A stretch of DNA of 64,000 bases from Georgenia_B sunbinii (GCF_036421855.1 NZ_JAZGOK010000007.1), one strand, 5' to 3'; positions 37,852 through 46,297 are shown, counted from the stretch's first letter. The notes: generated by a model from the letters alone, not told the origin. Numbers and translations: made by a program.

Positions 37852-39024
37852 GTGAGCACGCCCCCCACCGACGCCCGCGACCCGCGGCCCGCTGCCGCCG
37901 TCGACGCCACGACGCTGGCTCAGCTGACCACCCTGCGCGTCGGAGGGCCGACGGCGAGCCTCGTCGAGGCCGAGACCGAGCAGGACCTGATCGACGCCGT
38001 CGCGGCGGCCGACGCCGATGGCGCGCCGCTGCTGGTGCTCGGGGGCGGCTCCAACCTGCTCGCCTCGGACGACGCCTTCGACGGCGTCGTCCTGCGGGAC
38101 CTGCGGCGCGGGATCAGCGGCGGCTCGGAGGGGGCGTGCGCCGGTGCCTCCATCACAGTGCCCGCCGGGCAGCCGTGGGACGAGGTGGTCGCCACCGCGG
38201 TGGCCGAGGACTGGACGGGCCTGGAGGCGCTGTCGGGCATCCCCGGCTCGACCGGGGCCACACCCGTGCAGAACGTCGGCGCCTACGGCCAGGAGGTGGC
38301 CGAGACGCTGGCCATGGTCCGGCTCTACGACCGGCTGGACCGCCGGGTGCGGACGCTGGCCGTCGGTGAGCTCGGTCTGGGCTATCGCACGAGCATCCTC
38401 AAGCGCTCCCGCACGGAGACGACCGACGCTCATGGCCGCCCCTGGGGCCCCACCGGCCGGTACGTCGTGCTGGCGGTGACCTTCCAGCTGCGGCTGGCCT
38501 CGCTGTCCGCACCGGTGCGCTACGCCGAGCTGGCGCGGGTGCTCGACGTCGAGCTGGGGACCCGCGTGCCGCAGCGAGAGGTGCGCGAGGCGGTGCTCGG
38601 GCTGCGCGGCGGCAAGGGCATGGTGCTCGACGACGCCGACCACGACACGTGGTCGGCCGGGTCGTTCTTCACCAACCCCGTGCTCACCGAGCAGCAGGCT
38701 GCCGAGCAGCTGCCCCCGGACGCCCCCCGCTTCCCGGTCGAGGACCACACCAAGATCGGCCAGATCGGGGGCGCCGCGCCGGTAGTGCCCGGCCTGGTGA
38801 AGACCTCCGCGGCGTGGCTCATCTCCCAGGCCGGCTTCGAGCGTGGCCACGGCGACCCGCGGCGGGCGTCGCTGTCGACGAAGCACGTGCTGGCGCTGAC
38901 GAACCGCGGCGCCGCCTCGGCCGCGGACCTGCTGGCGCTGGCCCGCACTGTCCGCGACGGGGTCCGCGACCGGTTCGGGGTCGAGCTCGTCCCCGAACCC
39001 GTCCTCGTCGGCCTCGAGCTCTAG
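37852..39024 (+). CDS. murB: UDP-N-acetylenolpyruvoylglucosamine reductase MurB
   Basis: MurB reduces UDP-GlcNAc enolpyruvate to UDP-MurNAc, the second committed step of peptidoglycan synthesis. The 390-residue protein (GTG start) has LTTLRVGGPTA, LVLGGGSNLLASDD, LSGIPGSTGATPVQNVGAYGQE (FAD-binding domain), GLGYRTSILKR, AGSFFTNPVLT (catalytic Ser) and KTSAAWLISQAGF. Its stop codon lies in a 16-bp tandem duplication (39013-39044). The order murB-deaminase-aminotransferase-secE is also known in streptomycetes. Confidence 0.95.
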   Translation: MSTPPTDARDPRPAAAVDATTLAQLTTLRVGGPTASLVEAETEQDLIDAVAAADADGAPLLVLGGGSNLLASDDAFDGVVLRDLRRGISGGSEGACAGASITVPAGQPWDEVVATAVAEDWTGLEALSGIPGSTGATPVQNVGAYGQEVAETLAMVRLYDRLDRRVRTLAVGELGLGYRTSILKRSRTETTDAHGRPWGPTGRYVVLAVTFQLRLASLSAPVRYAELARVLDVELGTRVPQREVREAVLGLRGGKGMVLDDADHDTWSAGSFFTNPVLTEQQAAEQLPPDAPRFPVEDHTKIGQIGGAAPVVPGLVKTSAAWLISQAGFERGHGDPRRASLSTKHVLALTNRGAASAADLLALARTVRDGVRDRFGVELVPEPVLVGLEL

Positions 39025-39090
39025 CGACCTCGAGCTCGAGCGACGCCGACGCTCAGCCGGTCCGGTCAGCCGGCCCGGCGGCCGGCACAG

Positions 39091-40113
39091 TCAGCCGGGA
39101 GCCGCGAGCCAGGCGTCGATCTCGCCGAGCCACTGGCGCTTCGACCCGTCGCCGGCGAGGCTCGCCCGGACCGAGCCACGCGCCAGCTCCGCCAGGGCGG
39201 CGTCGTCGAGCCCGTGCTCGTCACGCGCGATGGCGTACTGGTCGACGAGGCGGTCGACGAACAGCAGCGGGTCGTCGGCGCTGAGCGCGATCTGCGCCCC
39301 GGAGTCGACCAGGGCACGCAGCGGCACGTCAGCGGCGGTGGGGTACACCCCGAGCGCGACGTTGCTCGCCGGTGCCACCTCCAACGAGATGCCGGCGTCG
39401 ACCACCTTCGCGAGCAGGTCGAGGTCCTCCGCGAGCCTGACGCCGTGGCCGAGCCGGGTAGGACCGAGGTGGGCGAGGACGTCACGGACGTGGTCGGGCC
39501 CCAGCAGCTCGCCGCCGTGCGGCACGCTCGCCAGGCCGGCGCGGCGGGCGATCGAGAACGCCCCGGCCCAGTCGCTGGTGGTGCCGCGCCGCTCGTCGTT
39601 GCTCAGCCCGAACCCGACGACCTCCCCGGGCCCGTCACCGGAGTGCTTGACCGCGAGCCGCGCCAGCGTGCGGGCGTCCAGCGGGTGGCGGGTGCGGGAG
39701 CCGGCGACGATGACGCCGACCTCCACGCCGGTGGCACGGCTCGACTCACGCGCCTCGTCGAGGACGATCTCCAGCGCGGGGGTGAGCCCACCGACGAAGG
39801 GGGCGTAGGAGGTCGGATCGACCTGGATCTCCAGCCGGCGGGAGCCTTCGGCCGCGTCGTCCTCGGCGGCCTCCCGCACGATGCGGCGCATCGCGGACTC
39901 GCCGCGGACGACGGCGCGCGCCGAGTCGTACAGCCGCTGGAACCGGAACCAGCCGCGCTCACTGGCCGGCACCCGCAACGCCACGCCGTCGAGCAGCGCC
40001 GGTGGCAGCCGGACCCCGGCCTCGTCGGCGAGGTCGGCGAGCGTGCTCGGGCGCATCGACCCCGTGAAGTGAAGATGCAGATGGGTCTTGGGCAGTGTTG
40101 AGAGGTCCCGCAC
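39091..40113 (-). CDS. Adenosine deaminase-family protein
   Basis: This zinc amidohydrolase (340 residues, GTG at 40111-40113) has HLHLHFTGSMRP (metal HxH), SVPHGGELLGPDHV (catalytic HGGE), LGHGVRL and LSADDPLLF. These match adenosine deaminase, although related enzymes act on adenine or modified nucleosides, so substrate choice is inferred. It faces murB convergently and is divergent from the APH-like gene, with only 60 bases between their starts. Confidence 0.88.
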   Translation of the reverse strand: MRDLSTLPKTHLHLHFTGSMRPSTLADLADEAGVRLPPALLDGVALRVPASERGWFRFQRLYDSARAVVRGESAMRRIVREAAEDDAAEGSRRLEIQVDPTSYAPFVGGLTPALEIVLDEARESSRATGVEVGVIVAGSRTRHPLDARTLARLAVKHSGDGPGEVVGFGLSNDERRGTTSDWAGAFSIARRAGLASVPHGGELLGPDHVRDVLAHLGPTRLGHGVRLAEDLDLLAKVVDAGISLEVAPASNVALGVYPTAADVPLRALVDSGAQIALSADDPLLFVDRLVDQYAIARDEHGLDDAALAELARGSVRASLAGDGSKRQWLGEIDAWLAAPG

Positions 40114-40173
40114 GCCGCGAGTCTGCCATGCCTTCGGCGGTCGGTCGCCGCGCAGACGTGATGGACTGGGGCC

Positions 40174-41391
40174 ATGGACGAGGCGCTGTCGCAGATCGAG
40201 CGGGCCGATGTCGGCCTGCTCACCGGCCCGGAGGCGGGTGAGATCCTGCAGGCGGCGCTCGCGGTCGACGGTCACGAGCTGGGGCAGTGGCGGGTGCACA
40301 CCGTCCACCACCGCCCCGGTGCGGGCGTCACCGTCGGCTACACGGTGCGCGCGGCGCCCGACGGCCCGGAGGACTACCTCTGCGCGACGACGGCGCGGCT
40401 CACCGCCGCTGCCGGCGCCGGGCTGGTGCGCCTGGAGAGCGGCTCGACGGTCATCCACGTGTGGCGCCACCCGGCCGACCCGGAGCTGCCGGCGCTCGGC
40501 GCCGCGTGCTCCCCGGACCAGCTGGCCGACCGGCTCGGGCTGTCGACGAGGCCGGAGGTGGACCTGCTGGCCTACCGGCCGCTGCGCCGTGCCGTGCTGC
40601 GGGTGCGCGGCGAGCAGGTGCCCGACGGCGAGGTGTTCGTCAAGGTGGTGCGGCCGCGGGTGTTCGACGACTTCGTCGCCAGGCACCGGGTCCTCACCGA
40701 CGCCGGGGTGCCCGCGCCCCGGGTGCTGCACGCCGAGGAGGGCGGGCTCGTCGTCCTCGGGGCGGGGCGCGGCACCTCGCTGGCGAACCTCCTCGCGGCG
40801 GGGCTGGACGAGCAGCAGGCCACCCAAGTGCTGGAGAACGTCGTCGCCGCGCTGGACCAGCTGCCGGCGGCGGTGCTCGACCTGCCGCGTCGGCAGGCCT
40901 GGTCCGAGCGGGCCGGCCACTACGGGCACGCCGCCAGCGTGGTGCTGCCCGAGCACGGCGAGCGGATCGCCCGGCTCGCTGAGGGAGTCACCGCGGCGCT
41001 CGAGGCCACCGACCCTGGGCCGCTGGTGCCCAGCCACGGTGACCTCTACGAGGCGAACCTGCTGATGACCGACCTCGACGTCAGTGCCGTGCTCGACGTC
41101 GACGCCGTCGGGCCGGGACGCCGCGTCGACGATCTCGCGTGCCTGCTCGCCCACGTGAGCGTGCTGCCCCACCTGGCACCGTCGACCTACCCCGGGGTGC
41201 CGGCGACCCTCGCCACCTGGACCGCGCTGTGCGAGCGGCTCGTCGACCCCGGCGCGCTGCGGGCCCGCGCCGCCGGGGTGGTGCTGTCGCTCGTCGCCGG
41301 CGCCAAGCGTGGTGGCGGTGACGGCTGGCGGCGTGACGCCGAGGGACGGCTGGCCGAGGCCGAGCGGTGGCTGCGGGCGGTCGGCAGCTGA
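40174..41391 (+). CDS. Aminoglycoside phosphotransferase-fold (APH) family protein
   Basis: This 405-residue protein has a kinase-like fold. Motifs are VPSHGDLYEANLL (catalytic HGD..N) and VLDVDAVGPGRRVDDLACLLAHV (metal-binding Asp region). EVFVKVVRPRVFDDF may include the nucleotide-contacting Lys. The family includes antibiotic, choline, fructosamine and trehalose-derived sugar kinases. Nothing here fixes the substrate, so it should not be read as a resistance gene. Confidence 0.8.
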   Translation: MDEALSQIERADVGLLTGPEAGEILQAALAVDGHELGQWRVHTVHHRPGAGVTVGYTVRAAPDGPEDYLCATTARLTAAAGAGLVRLESGSTVIHVWRHPADPELPALGAACSPDQLADRLGLSTRPEVDLLAYRPLRRAVLRVRGEQVPDGEVFVKVVRPRVFDDFVARHRVLTDAGVPAPRVLHAEEGGLVVLGAGRGTSLANLLAAGLDEQQATQVLENVVAALDQLPAAVLDLPRRQAWSERAGHYGHAASVVLPEHGERIARLAEGVTAALEATDPGPLVPSHGDLYEANLLMTDLDVSAVLDVDAVGPGRRVDDLACLLAHVSVLPHLAPSTYPGVPATLATWTALCERLVDPGALRARAAGVVLSLVAGAKRGGGDGWRRDAEGRLAEAERWLRAVGS

Positions 41392-41411
41392 CCAGCGCAG
41401 ATGAGAGGCCT

Positions 41412-41444
41412 CTCATCTGACCCTCCTGGTCGTCTCATCTGCCA
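41412..41444 (+). promoter_or_regulatory. Three 11-bp direct repeats, candidate OmpR-family operator
   Basis: CTCATCTGACC (41412), CTCCTGGTCGT (41423) and CTCATCTGCCA (41434) follow one another with an exact 11-base period, the spacing expected for tandem OmpR/PhoP-type response regulators. They lie 58 bases upstream of the exported-protein start at 41503. The same arrangement precedes the paralogous gene at 42100. The matching two-component system is encoded just downstream. Confidence 0.75.
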
Positions 41445-41502
41445 GTGATGGCATGAGGGTTGATGCCGGCACGATGCGCGGCACACCGATACTGGAGGAC
41501 AG

Positions 41503-41991
41503 ATGAACCCGCGACGTACGTGGATCGCCACCGGGGTGCTCGGTGTCATGGGCCTGGCCGGTGCCGGCATGGCAACCGCCGCTCTCTCCCAGCCGCCGTC
41601 GGCGCAGGAGCAGCCGGGCGTCATCGTCGAGAGCGCTGCCGCAAGCACGGGGTCGGGTGTCACCACCATCGACTCGGGCGACGGCGAGAGTCCCTCGCCG
41701 AGCCCCGCGGCCACCGAGGCACCGGTCCCGCCGACGGCGCCCAGCGCGCCGACGGCGAGCCCGAGCGCCGCCCCGCAGCCCTCGCCGAGCGCCGAGACGC
41801 CGGCGCCGGCGCCGGCACGCACCCAGCAGGCGGCGCCCCGCGCCCAGCAGACGGCCAAGCCCGCACCGAAGCAGTCCGCGAGCACCACCACCCGAGTCTC
41901 TGCGCCGAGCCCGGTGAGCGCGCAGACCCCGGTGTCCGCGGACTCACCCGACTCGCCCGACTCGCCGGAGTCCGCCGACTCCGCCGACTGA
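41503..41991 (+). CDS. Exported Ser/Pro/Ala-rich low-complexity protein, paralogue 1
   Basis: This 162-residue protein is of unknown function. The N-terminus MNPRRTWIATGVLGVMGLAG is a signal peptide or anchor with a possible cleavage near ATAA. A short conserved patch follows, with GVIVESAAAST matching GVNIDAHAQQA in the neighbour. The rest is disordered, rich in Pro, Ser, Ala and Gln, and ends in repeats of D/E-S-P, then SADSAD. No lipobox Cys is seen. The start ATG follows GGAGGACAG. Paralogy with the next gene is clear from both ends. Confidence 0.75.
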   Translation: MNPRRTWIATGVLGVMGLAGAGMATAALSQPPSAQEQPGVIVESAAASTGSGVTTIDSGDGESPSPSPAATEAPVPPTAPSAPTASPSAAPQPSPSAETPAPAPARTQQAAPRAQQTAKPAPKQSASTTTRVSAPSPVSAQTPVSADSPDSPDSPESADSAD

Positions 41992-42004
41992 CGATGAGAC
42001 CGCC

Positions 42005-42037
42005 CTCATCACCGACTCCTCGCCGTCTCACCTGCAG
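42005..42037 (+). promoter_or_regulatory. Second set of three 11-bp direct repeats, candidate OmpR-family operator
   Basis: CTCATCACCGA (42005), CTCCTCGCCGT (42016) and CTCACCTGCAG (42027) have the same 11-base period and the same CTCA, CTCC, CTCA order as the set at 41412-41444. A sequence similar to GGGTTGATG/GGGTATTGAC follows both sets at a similar distance and may contain the -10 element. The paralogous gene starts at 42100, 62 bases on. Confidence 0.75.
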
Positions 42038-42099
42038 CGGGTTGACTCAAGGGTATTGACGAGGTCCGCAGGAGCGGGCAGCAGACGAGGGAGAAACTG

Positions 42100-42618
42100 A
42101 TGAGCGTTCGTAAGTCGTGGGTCGTGACCGGTGCACTGGGCGTGGCGGCGATCGCTGCCGGCTCGCTGACGTCGGCGATGGCCGGGGACGACAGCACCAG
42201 CGGTGGCCCCGGGGTGAACATCGACGCCCACGCGCAGCAGGCGGCCACGGAGAGCGAGCGCACCGCTGCCAGCGCCACGCCGACCGCCGATGCCCGGGCA
42301 ACTGACCCCGCCTCGATCAGTGCGGGATCGTCGGTCACCGCGCAGACGGCGATGTCGGCGAAGAGTGCGATCTCGGCGAAGACGGCGGTCTCGCCCAACA
42401 CCCCCAACAGCCCGGCCAGCGCGCAGAGCCCGCAGAGCCCGAACAGCCCGAACAGCCCCGCGAGCCCGGCCTCGCCGGCCAGCCCGAACACCCCCGACAG
42501 CCCCGCCTCGCCGGCCAGCCCGCCGAGCCCGCCGTCGCCGGCCAGCCCGAACACCCCTGACAGCCCCAACACGCCGAACAGCCCGAACAGCCCGGCCTCC
42601 GCCGACTCGGCGGACTGA
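42100..42618 (+). CDS. Exported tripeptide-repeat protein, paralogue 2
   Basis: This 172-residue protein is of unknown function. MSVRKSWVVTGALGVAAIAA is a signal-like segment with possible cleavage after SAMA. The middle has Ala/Thr-rich repeats (SAKSAISAKT). The last 80 residues are an almost pure xSP tripeptide array (NSP, ASP, DSP, TPD variants), ending SADSAD as in paralogue 1. The xSP part could be an extended, perhaps glycosylated, wall-spanning stalk, but this is only a guess. It is followed by a strong terminator hairpin. Confidence 0.75.
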   Translation: MSVRKSWVVTGALGVAAIAAGSLTSAMAGDDSTSGGPGVNIDAHAQQAATESERTAASATPTADARATDPASISAGSSVTAQTAMSAKSAISAKTAVSPNTPNSPASAQSPQSPNSPNSPASPASPASPNTPDSPASPASPPSPPSPASPNTPDSPNTPNSPNSPASADSAD

Positions 42619-42654
42619 CCGGCAGAGCCCGCGGCACCGGGCGCTTTCGAGCAT

Positions 42655-42701
42655 GACGCGACGACCGGCACGTGGACACACCGCGTGCCGGTCGTCGCGT
42701 C
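42655..42701. terminator. Strong hairpin between convergent exported-protein gene and response regulator
   Basis: A perfect 18-bp stem (42655-42672 with 42684-42701), starting GACGCGACGACC, has an 11-base loop. It lies 36 bases after the plus-strand stop and 32 bases after the end of the minus-strand response regulator, so it can serve both directions. No T-run is seen. Confidence 0.75.
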
Positions 42702-42733
42702 GTGCCGCACCGGGGCGCGAGGGCGGTGCTGCG

Positions 42734-43405
42734 TCAGCGGGTGGTGTCGACCAGCCGGTAGCCCATGCCGCGGACCGTGACGATCCGTTCGGCGCCGATC
42801 TTTTTGCGCAGGTAGCGCACGTAGACGTCGACGACGTTCGAGCCGGGGTCGAAGTCGTAGCCCCACACCCGGTCGAGCAGCTGTTCGCGGCTGAGGACCT
42901 GCCCGGGGTGGGCCAGGAAGGTCTCCGCCAGCCCGAACTCCCGGGACGAGAGCTCGACCTCGACGCCGGCGACGGTGGCGTGGCGGGTGCGCAGGTCGAG
43001 GCTGAGGTCGCCGTGCGAGAGCACCGTGGTGGCGGTGCCGCTGCTCTCCACGCGCAGCCGCAGCCGGATGCGGGCGAGCAGCTCCTCGAAGCGGAACGGT
43101 TTGGGCATGTAGTCGTCGGCGCCGCCCTCGAGGCCGGCGACGGTGTCGTCGACCGAGCTGCGGGCGGTGAGGATGATGACCGGCATGGTGGACCCGATCT
43201 CCCGGAGCCGGCGCAGTACCGAGAAGCCGTCGATGTCGGGCAAGCCGATGTCGAGCACGAGCAGCTGGAAGTCGCCGCCCTGGGCGAGGACCAGTGCCTC
43301 GCGCCCGGTGGTCACCGCGGTGGACGCGTAGCCGGCGGCTCGCAGCCCCTTGGTGATGAACGAGGAGATGCCGATCTCGTCCTCGGCGATAAGAATCTGC
43401 GACAT
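42734..43405 (-). CDS. OmpR/PhoB-family response regulator
   Basis: This 223-residue protein has a receiver domain (1-115) with EDE near the N-terminus, phosphorylation site D52 (LLVLDIGLPDIDG), T and K positions (ILTARS, PKPFRF), and a winged-helix DNA-binding domain with LSSREFGLAETFLAHPGQVL and VDVYVRYLRKKIG. It lies two bases after the histidine kinase gene, which comes first, the reverse of the commonest order. Probable targets are the 11-bp repeats upstream of the two exported-protein genes and of the kinase gene itself. Confidence 0.93.
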   Translation of the reverse strand: MSQILIAEDEIGISSFITKGLRAAGYASTAVTTGREALVLAQGGDFQLLVLDIGLPDIDGFSVLRRLREIGSTMPVIILTARSSVDDTVAGLEGGADDYMPKPFRFEELLARIRLRLRVESSGTATTVLSHGDLSLDLRTRHATVAGVEVELSSREFGLAETFLAHPGQVLSREQLLDRVWGYDFDPGSNVVDVYVRYLRKKIGAERIVTVRGMGYRLVDTTR

Positions 43406-43407
43406 GC

Positions 43408-44973
43408 CTAGGGGGCTCCCTCGTCGGTTCGGTGGGCGCCACGGGCGGCGCCGGTGTGCGGGGCGGAGCCGGCGTCGACGGCAGGCGTGGTCCCGGCGAT
43501 CTCGAGGTTATCGTCGTCGACGACGATCTCGTCGTCGGGGGACTCGTCCAGCTCGGCGTCGCTGGCCGGCAGCCACAGCGTGAACCGCGCGCCGAGCCCC
43601 GGCGCGGAGTCGACCCGGACCTGCCCGCCGTGGCTCTCGGTGATGGCGGCCACGATGGACAGCCCGAGGCCGGAGCCCTCGATCTGCGACCCGGACGCCG
43701 TGGTGCCGCGGGTGAACCGCTCGAAGATGGTTGCCTGCTCGTCGACCGGGATCCCGGTGCCCTCGTCACGGACCCACAGGGCGAGCGTGCCGTCCTCGAT
43801 CCGGGAGCCGATGGTGACGGTTGAGCCGGCCGGGGAGAACTTCACTGCGTTGGCGGCGAGCTGGAGCATCGCCTGGGTGATGCGCTGCGGGTCGAGGTTC
43901 GCGGTGGCCTCCACCCGCTCGTTGATCCGCCAGCGCCGCGGCCCGAGCCGGCGGGCCTGGTCGAGCACGTTGTCGAGGAGGGTCCCCACCTCGGTGCGCA
44001 CCGGCTGCACGAAGCCGGGGGCATCGGCCTTGGCGAGCATGACGAGGTCGTCGGCGAGCCGGTGCATCCGGTCCAGCTCGCTCAGCGTCAGCTCCCGGGT
44101 GGCGGCCGCGTCCTGCGGGTCGCTGGGGTCCATCAGCTCGAGGTGGCCGCGGACGATGGTGATGGGGGTGCGCAGCTCGTGGCCGGCGTCGTCCAGCAGC
44201 CGGCGCTGGGAGCTGAAGGAGATCTCCAGCCGGGTGAGCATGTCGTTGAAGGTGCGCGCGAGGTCGGAGATGTCGTCGTCGCCGTCGGCCGGGATCCGGC
44301 GCGACAGGTCCGAGTCGGTGATCTGCTCGGCGGTCTCCCGCAGCGCGCGCAGCGGCCGCAGCAACCGGCCGGCGATCACCCACCCGACGACGGCCAGCAC
44401 CAGCAGCGCACCGCCGGCGACGATGCCGTAGGTGACGAAGGTGCTGGTCAGCGCGCCCTGCTCCAGGCCGCGGTCGTGAGCAACGACGAGCGCGCCCGGG
44501 GGCGTGTCGCCCACCTGCACGGGGATGGCGGCGTACCGGTACTCCGCCACCGGCGTGGTGACCGACTTGAGCCAGCTCCGGTCCTGTTGCCAGGTACCGG
44601 CTACCTCGGCGACGAACTCAGGGTCGTCGGCGAGCGGCAGGCCGATATCCGCCGTCTCGAAGCGCAGGTGATCGCCGACGAAGGCGATCATGCCCTCGGT
44701 GGTGCCAGGGGCCTTGCGGCTCATCATCGTGTGGAGCAGCCGGTCGGCATCGACGAACGGCTCGCCAGTCTCGGGGTCGATACCGGTCGTCGCGAGCGTG
44801 TTGAGCTCGGCGATGGTCTGCCGCAGCTCGACGTCGATCGAGTTGTCCACCCGTTCCCGCTGGAAGTACCAGGCGGTGCCGCCGGAGGCGATCAGCGCCA
44901 GCGCCGTCATGACGAGCACGGCCGCGAGGATGCGGTCGCGGACCGTCAGTCGAAAGCGTCGCCGTGTACTCAC
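43408..44973 (-). CDS. Sensor histidine kinase of the two-component system
   Basis: This 521-residue membrane kinase (GTG start) has helix 1 at about 14-37, an extracytoplasmic sensor region (about 38-175), helix 2 (about 178-201), a HAMP domain (LRPLRALRETAEQI), a HisKA box with H265 (LDDAGHELRTPI), an N box (QLAANAVKFSP), G1 DEGTGIP, F box FERF and G2 GSGLGLSI. The C-terminal 50 residues are acidic and lie outside the catalytic domain. The signal is unknown. Confidence 0.94.
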   Translation of the reverse strand: MSTRRRFRLTVRDRILAAVLVMTALALIASGGTAWYFQRERVDNSIDVELRQTIAELNTLATTGIDPETGEPFVDADRLLHTMMSRKAPGTTEGMIAFVGDHLRFETADIGLPLADDPEFVAEVAGTWQQDRSWLKSVTTPVAEYRYAAIPVQVGDTPPGALVVAHDRGLEQGALTSTFVTYGIVAGGALLVLAVVGWVIAGRLLRPLRALRETAEQITDSDLSRRIPADGDDDISDLARTFNDMLTRLEISFSSQRRLLDDAGHELRTPITIVRGHLELMDPSDPQDAAATRELTLSELDRMHRLADDLVMLAKADAPGFVQPVRTEVGTLLDNVLDQARRLGPRRWRINERVEATANLDPQRITQAMLQLAANAVKFSPAGSTVTIGSRIEDGTLALWVRDEGTGIPVDEQATIFERFTRGTTASGSQIEGSGLGLSIVAAITESHGGQVRVDSAPGLGARFTLWLPASDAELDESPDDEIVVDDDNLEIAGTTPAVDAGSAPHTGAARGAHRTDEGAP

Positions 44974-44990
44974 GCCAACCAGTATCGACG

Positions 44991-45012
44991 CCGATCATGA
45001 CAGCAGCATGAG
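44991..45012 (-). promoter_or_regulatory. Two 11-bp repeats upstream of the histidine kinase, candidate autoregulatory site
   Basis: Read on the minus strand, CTCATGCTGCT is followed directly by GTCATGATCGG, an 11-base step resembling the CTCATCTG repeats upstream of the exported-protein genes. GATACT, a possible -10, follows about four bases later, and the GTG start is only 18 bases from the site, so the transcript would be nearly leaderless. The match is weaker than at the other two sites. Confidence 0.5.
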
Positions 45013-45014
45013 AA

Positions 45015-45057
45015 CGCGGACGACGACGGCGCCCGGGTGGCGCCGTCGTCGTCCGCG
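45015..45057 (-). terminator. Long perfect hairpin after the aminotransferase gene
   Basis: A perfect 19-bp stem (45015-45033 with 45039-45057) closes the 5-base loop CGGGT. It begins 13 bases beyond the aminotransferase stop on the minus strand and lies directly upstream of the histidine kinase promoter, so it should insulate the two units. Confidence 0.75.
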
Positions 45058-45070
45058 TTTGGTCGTGACC

Positions 45071-46297
45071 TCAGCCGAGGAGGCGCTGGATCCGGCCGAG
45101 CCCCTCGACGAGGTCGTCCATGCCCAGCGCGTAGCTCAGTCGCAGGTAGCCGCTGGGGCCGAAGGCCTCACCGGGCACCACCGCGACCTCCGCCTCCTCG
45201 AGGATGAGTGCCGCCAGCTCGGCCGACGTCGTCGGCGTCCGGCCGGCGAAGGTCCGGCCGAGCAGACCCTCGACGTTCGGGTAGGCGTAGAACGCCCCCC
45301 GCGGGGTCGGGACGCTGACGCCGTCGATCTCCCGCAGCATCGCGACCATGGTCTGCCGGCGCTCGTCGAAGGCGGCGCGCATGGTGTCCACCGCGGAGAG
45401 GTCACCGGCGACCGCGGCGAGCGCCGCCCGCTGGGAGACGTTCGCGACGTTCGAGGTCAGGTGGGACTGCAGGTTGGTGGCGGCCTTGATGACGTCGGCG
45501 GGGCCGATCATCCAGCCGACCCGCCAGCCGGTCATCGCATAGGTCTTGGCCACGCCGTTGAGCACGATCGAGGTGTCGACGAGCTCGGGCACGACGCGCT
45601 GGATCGGGGTGAACACGGCGTCGTCGTAGACGAGGTGCTCGTAGATCTCGTCGGTGATGACCCAGATGCCGTGCTCCAGCGCCCAACGGCCGATCGCCTC
45701 GGTCTGCTCGGCGGAGTAGACGGCGCCGGTGGGGTTGGACGGCGAGCAGAACAGCAGCACCTTGGTCCGCGGCGTGCGGGCCGCCTCGAGCTGCTCGACC
45801 GTCACGAGGTAGTCCTGGTCGCTGCCGGCGAACACCTCGACGGCGGAGCCGCCGGCCAGCGCGATGGCCTCGGGGTAGGTGGTCCAGTACGGGGCGGGCA
45901 GCAGCACCTCGTCGCCGGGGTCGATGATCGCCGCGAACGCCTGGTAGACGGCCTGCTTGCCGCCGTTGGTCACGAGCACCGCGTTCGGGTCGACGGCGTA
46001 GCCGGAGTCACGCAGCGTCTTGGCAGCGATGGCCTCGCGCAGCACCGGCAGCCCCTTGGCGGGGGAGTAGCGGTGGTTGACGGGGTCGGCGGCCGCGGCG
46101 ATGGCGGCGTCGACGATGTATCCCGGCGTCGGGAAGTCGGGCTCGCCGGCGCCGAAGCCGATGACCGGGCGGCCGGCAGCCTTGAGGGCCTTGGCCTTCG
46201 CGTCCACCGCCAGCGTCGCCGACTCGGAGATCGCAGCCAGCCGGGCAGAGACCCGGGTCGCGGAGGGATTGGGGCGGGGAGTCGTTGATTCGCTCAC
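45071..46297 (-). CDS. aspC: Pyridoxal-phosphate aminotransferase, probable aspartate aminotransferase (class I)
   Basis: This 408-residue protein (GTG at 46295-46297) has VIGFGAGEPDFPTP, HRYSPAKGLPVLREAIA, VTNGGKQAVYQAF, SPSNPTGAVYS, ITDEIYEHLVYDD, and the Schiff-base Lys K251 in VLNGVAKTYAMTGWRVGW, followed by a terminal LRLSYALG Arg region. This is the subgroup Ib aspartate/prephenate-type pattern, so other amino donors are possible. Gene order next to tRNA-Trp and secE is common in actinobacteria. The 197 bases upstream hold its promoter and that of the tRNA/secE unit. Confidence 0.9.
   Translation of the reverse strand: MSESTTPRPNPSATRVSARLAAISESATLAVDAKAKALKAAGRPVIGFGAGEPDFPTPGYIVDAAIAAAADPVNHRYSPAKGLPVLREAIAAKTLRDSGYAVDPNAVLVTNGGKQAVYQAFAAIIDPGDEVLLPAPYWTTYPEAIALAGGSAVEVFAGSDQDYLVTVEQLEAARTPRTKVLLFCSPSNPTGAVYSAEQTEAIGRWALEHGIWVITDEIYEHLVYDDAVFTPIQRVVPELVDTSIVLNGVAKTYAMTGWRVGWMIGPADVIKAATNLQSHLTSNVANVSQRAALAAVAGDLSAVDTMRAAFDERRQTMVAMLREIDGVSVPTPRGAFYAYPNVEGLLGRTFAGRTPTTSAELAALILEEAEVAVVPGEAFGPSGYLRLSYALGMDDLVEGLGRIQRLLG

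Noticed and set aside
40174..41391. An aminoglycoside resistance gene
   Set aside because: Only the general APH kinase-fold motifs are visible; the family has many unrelated substrates and there are no mobile-element signs.
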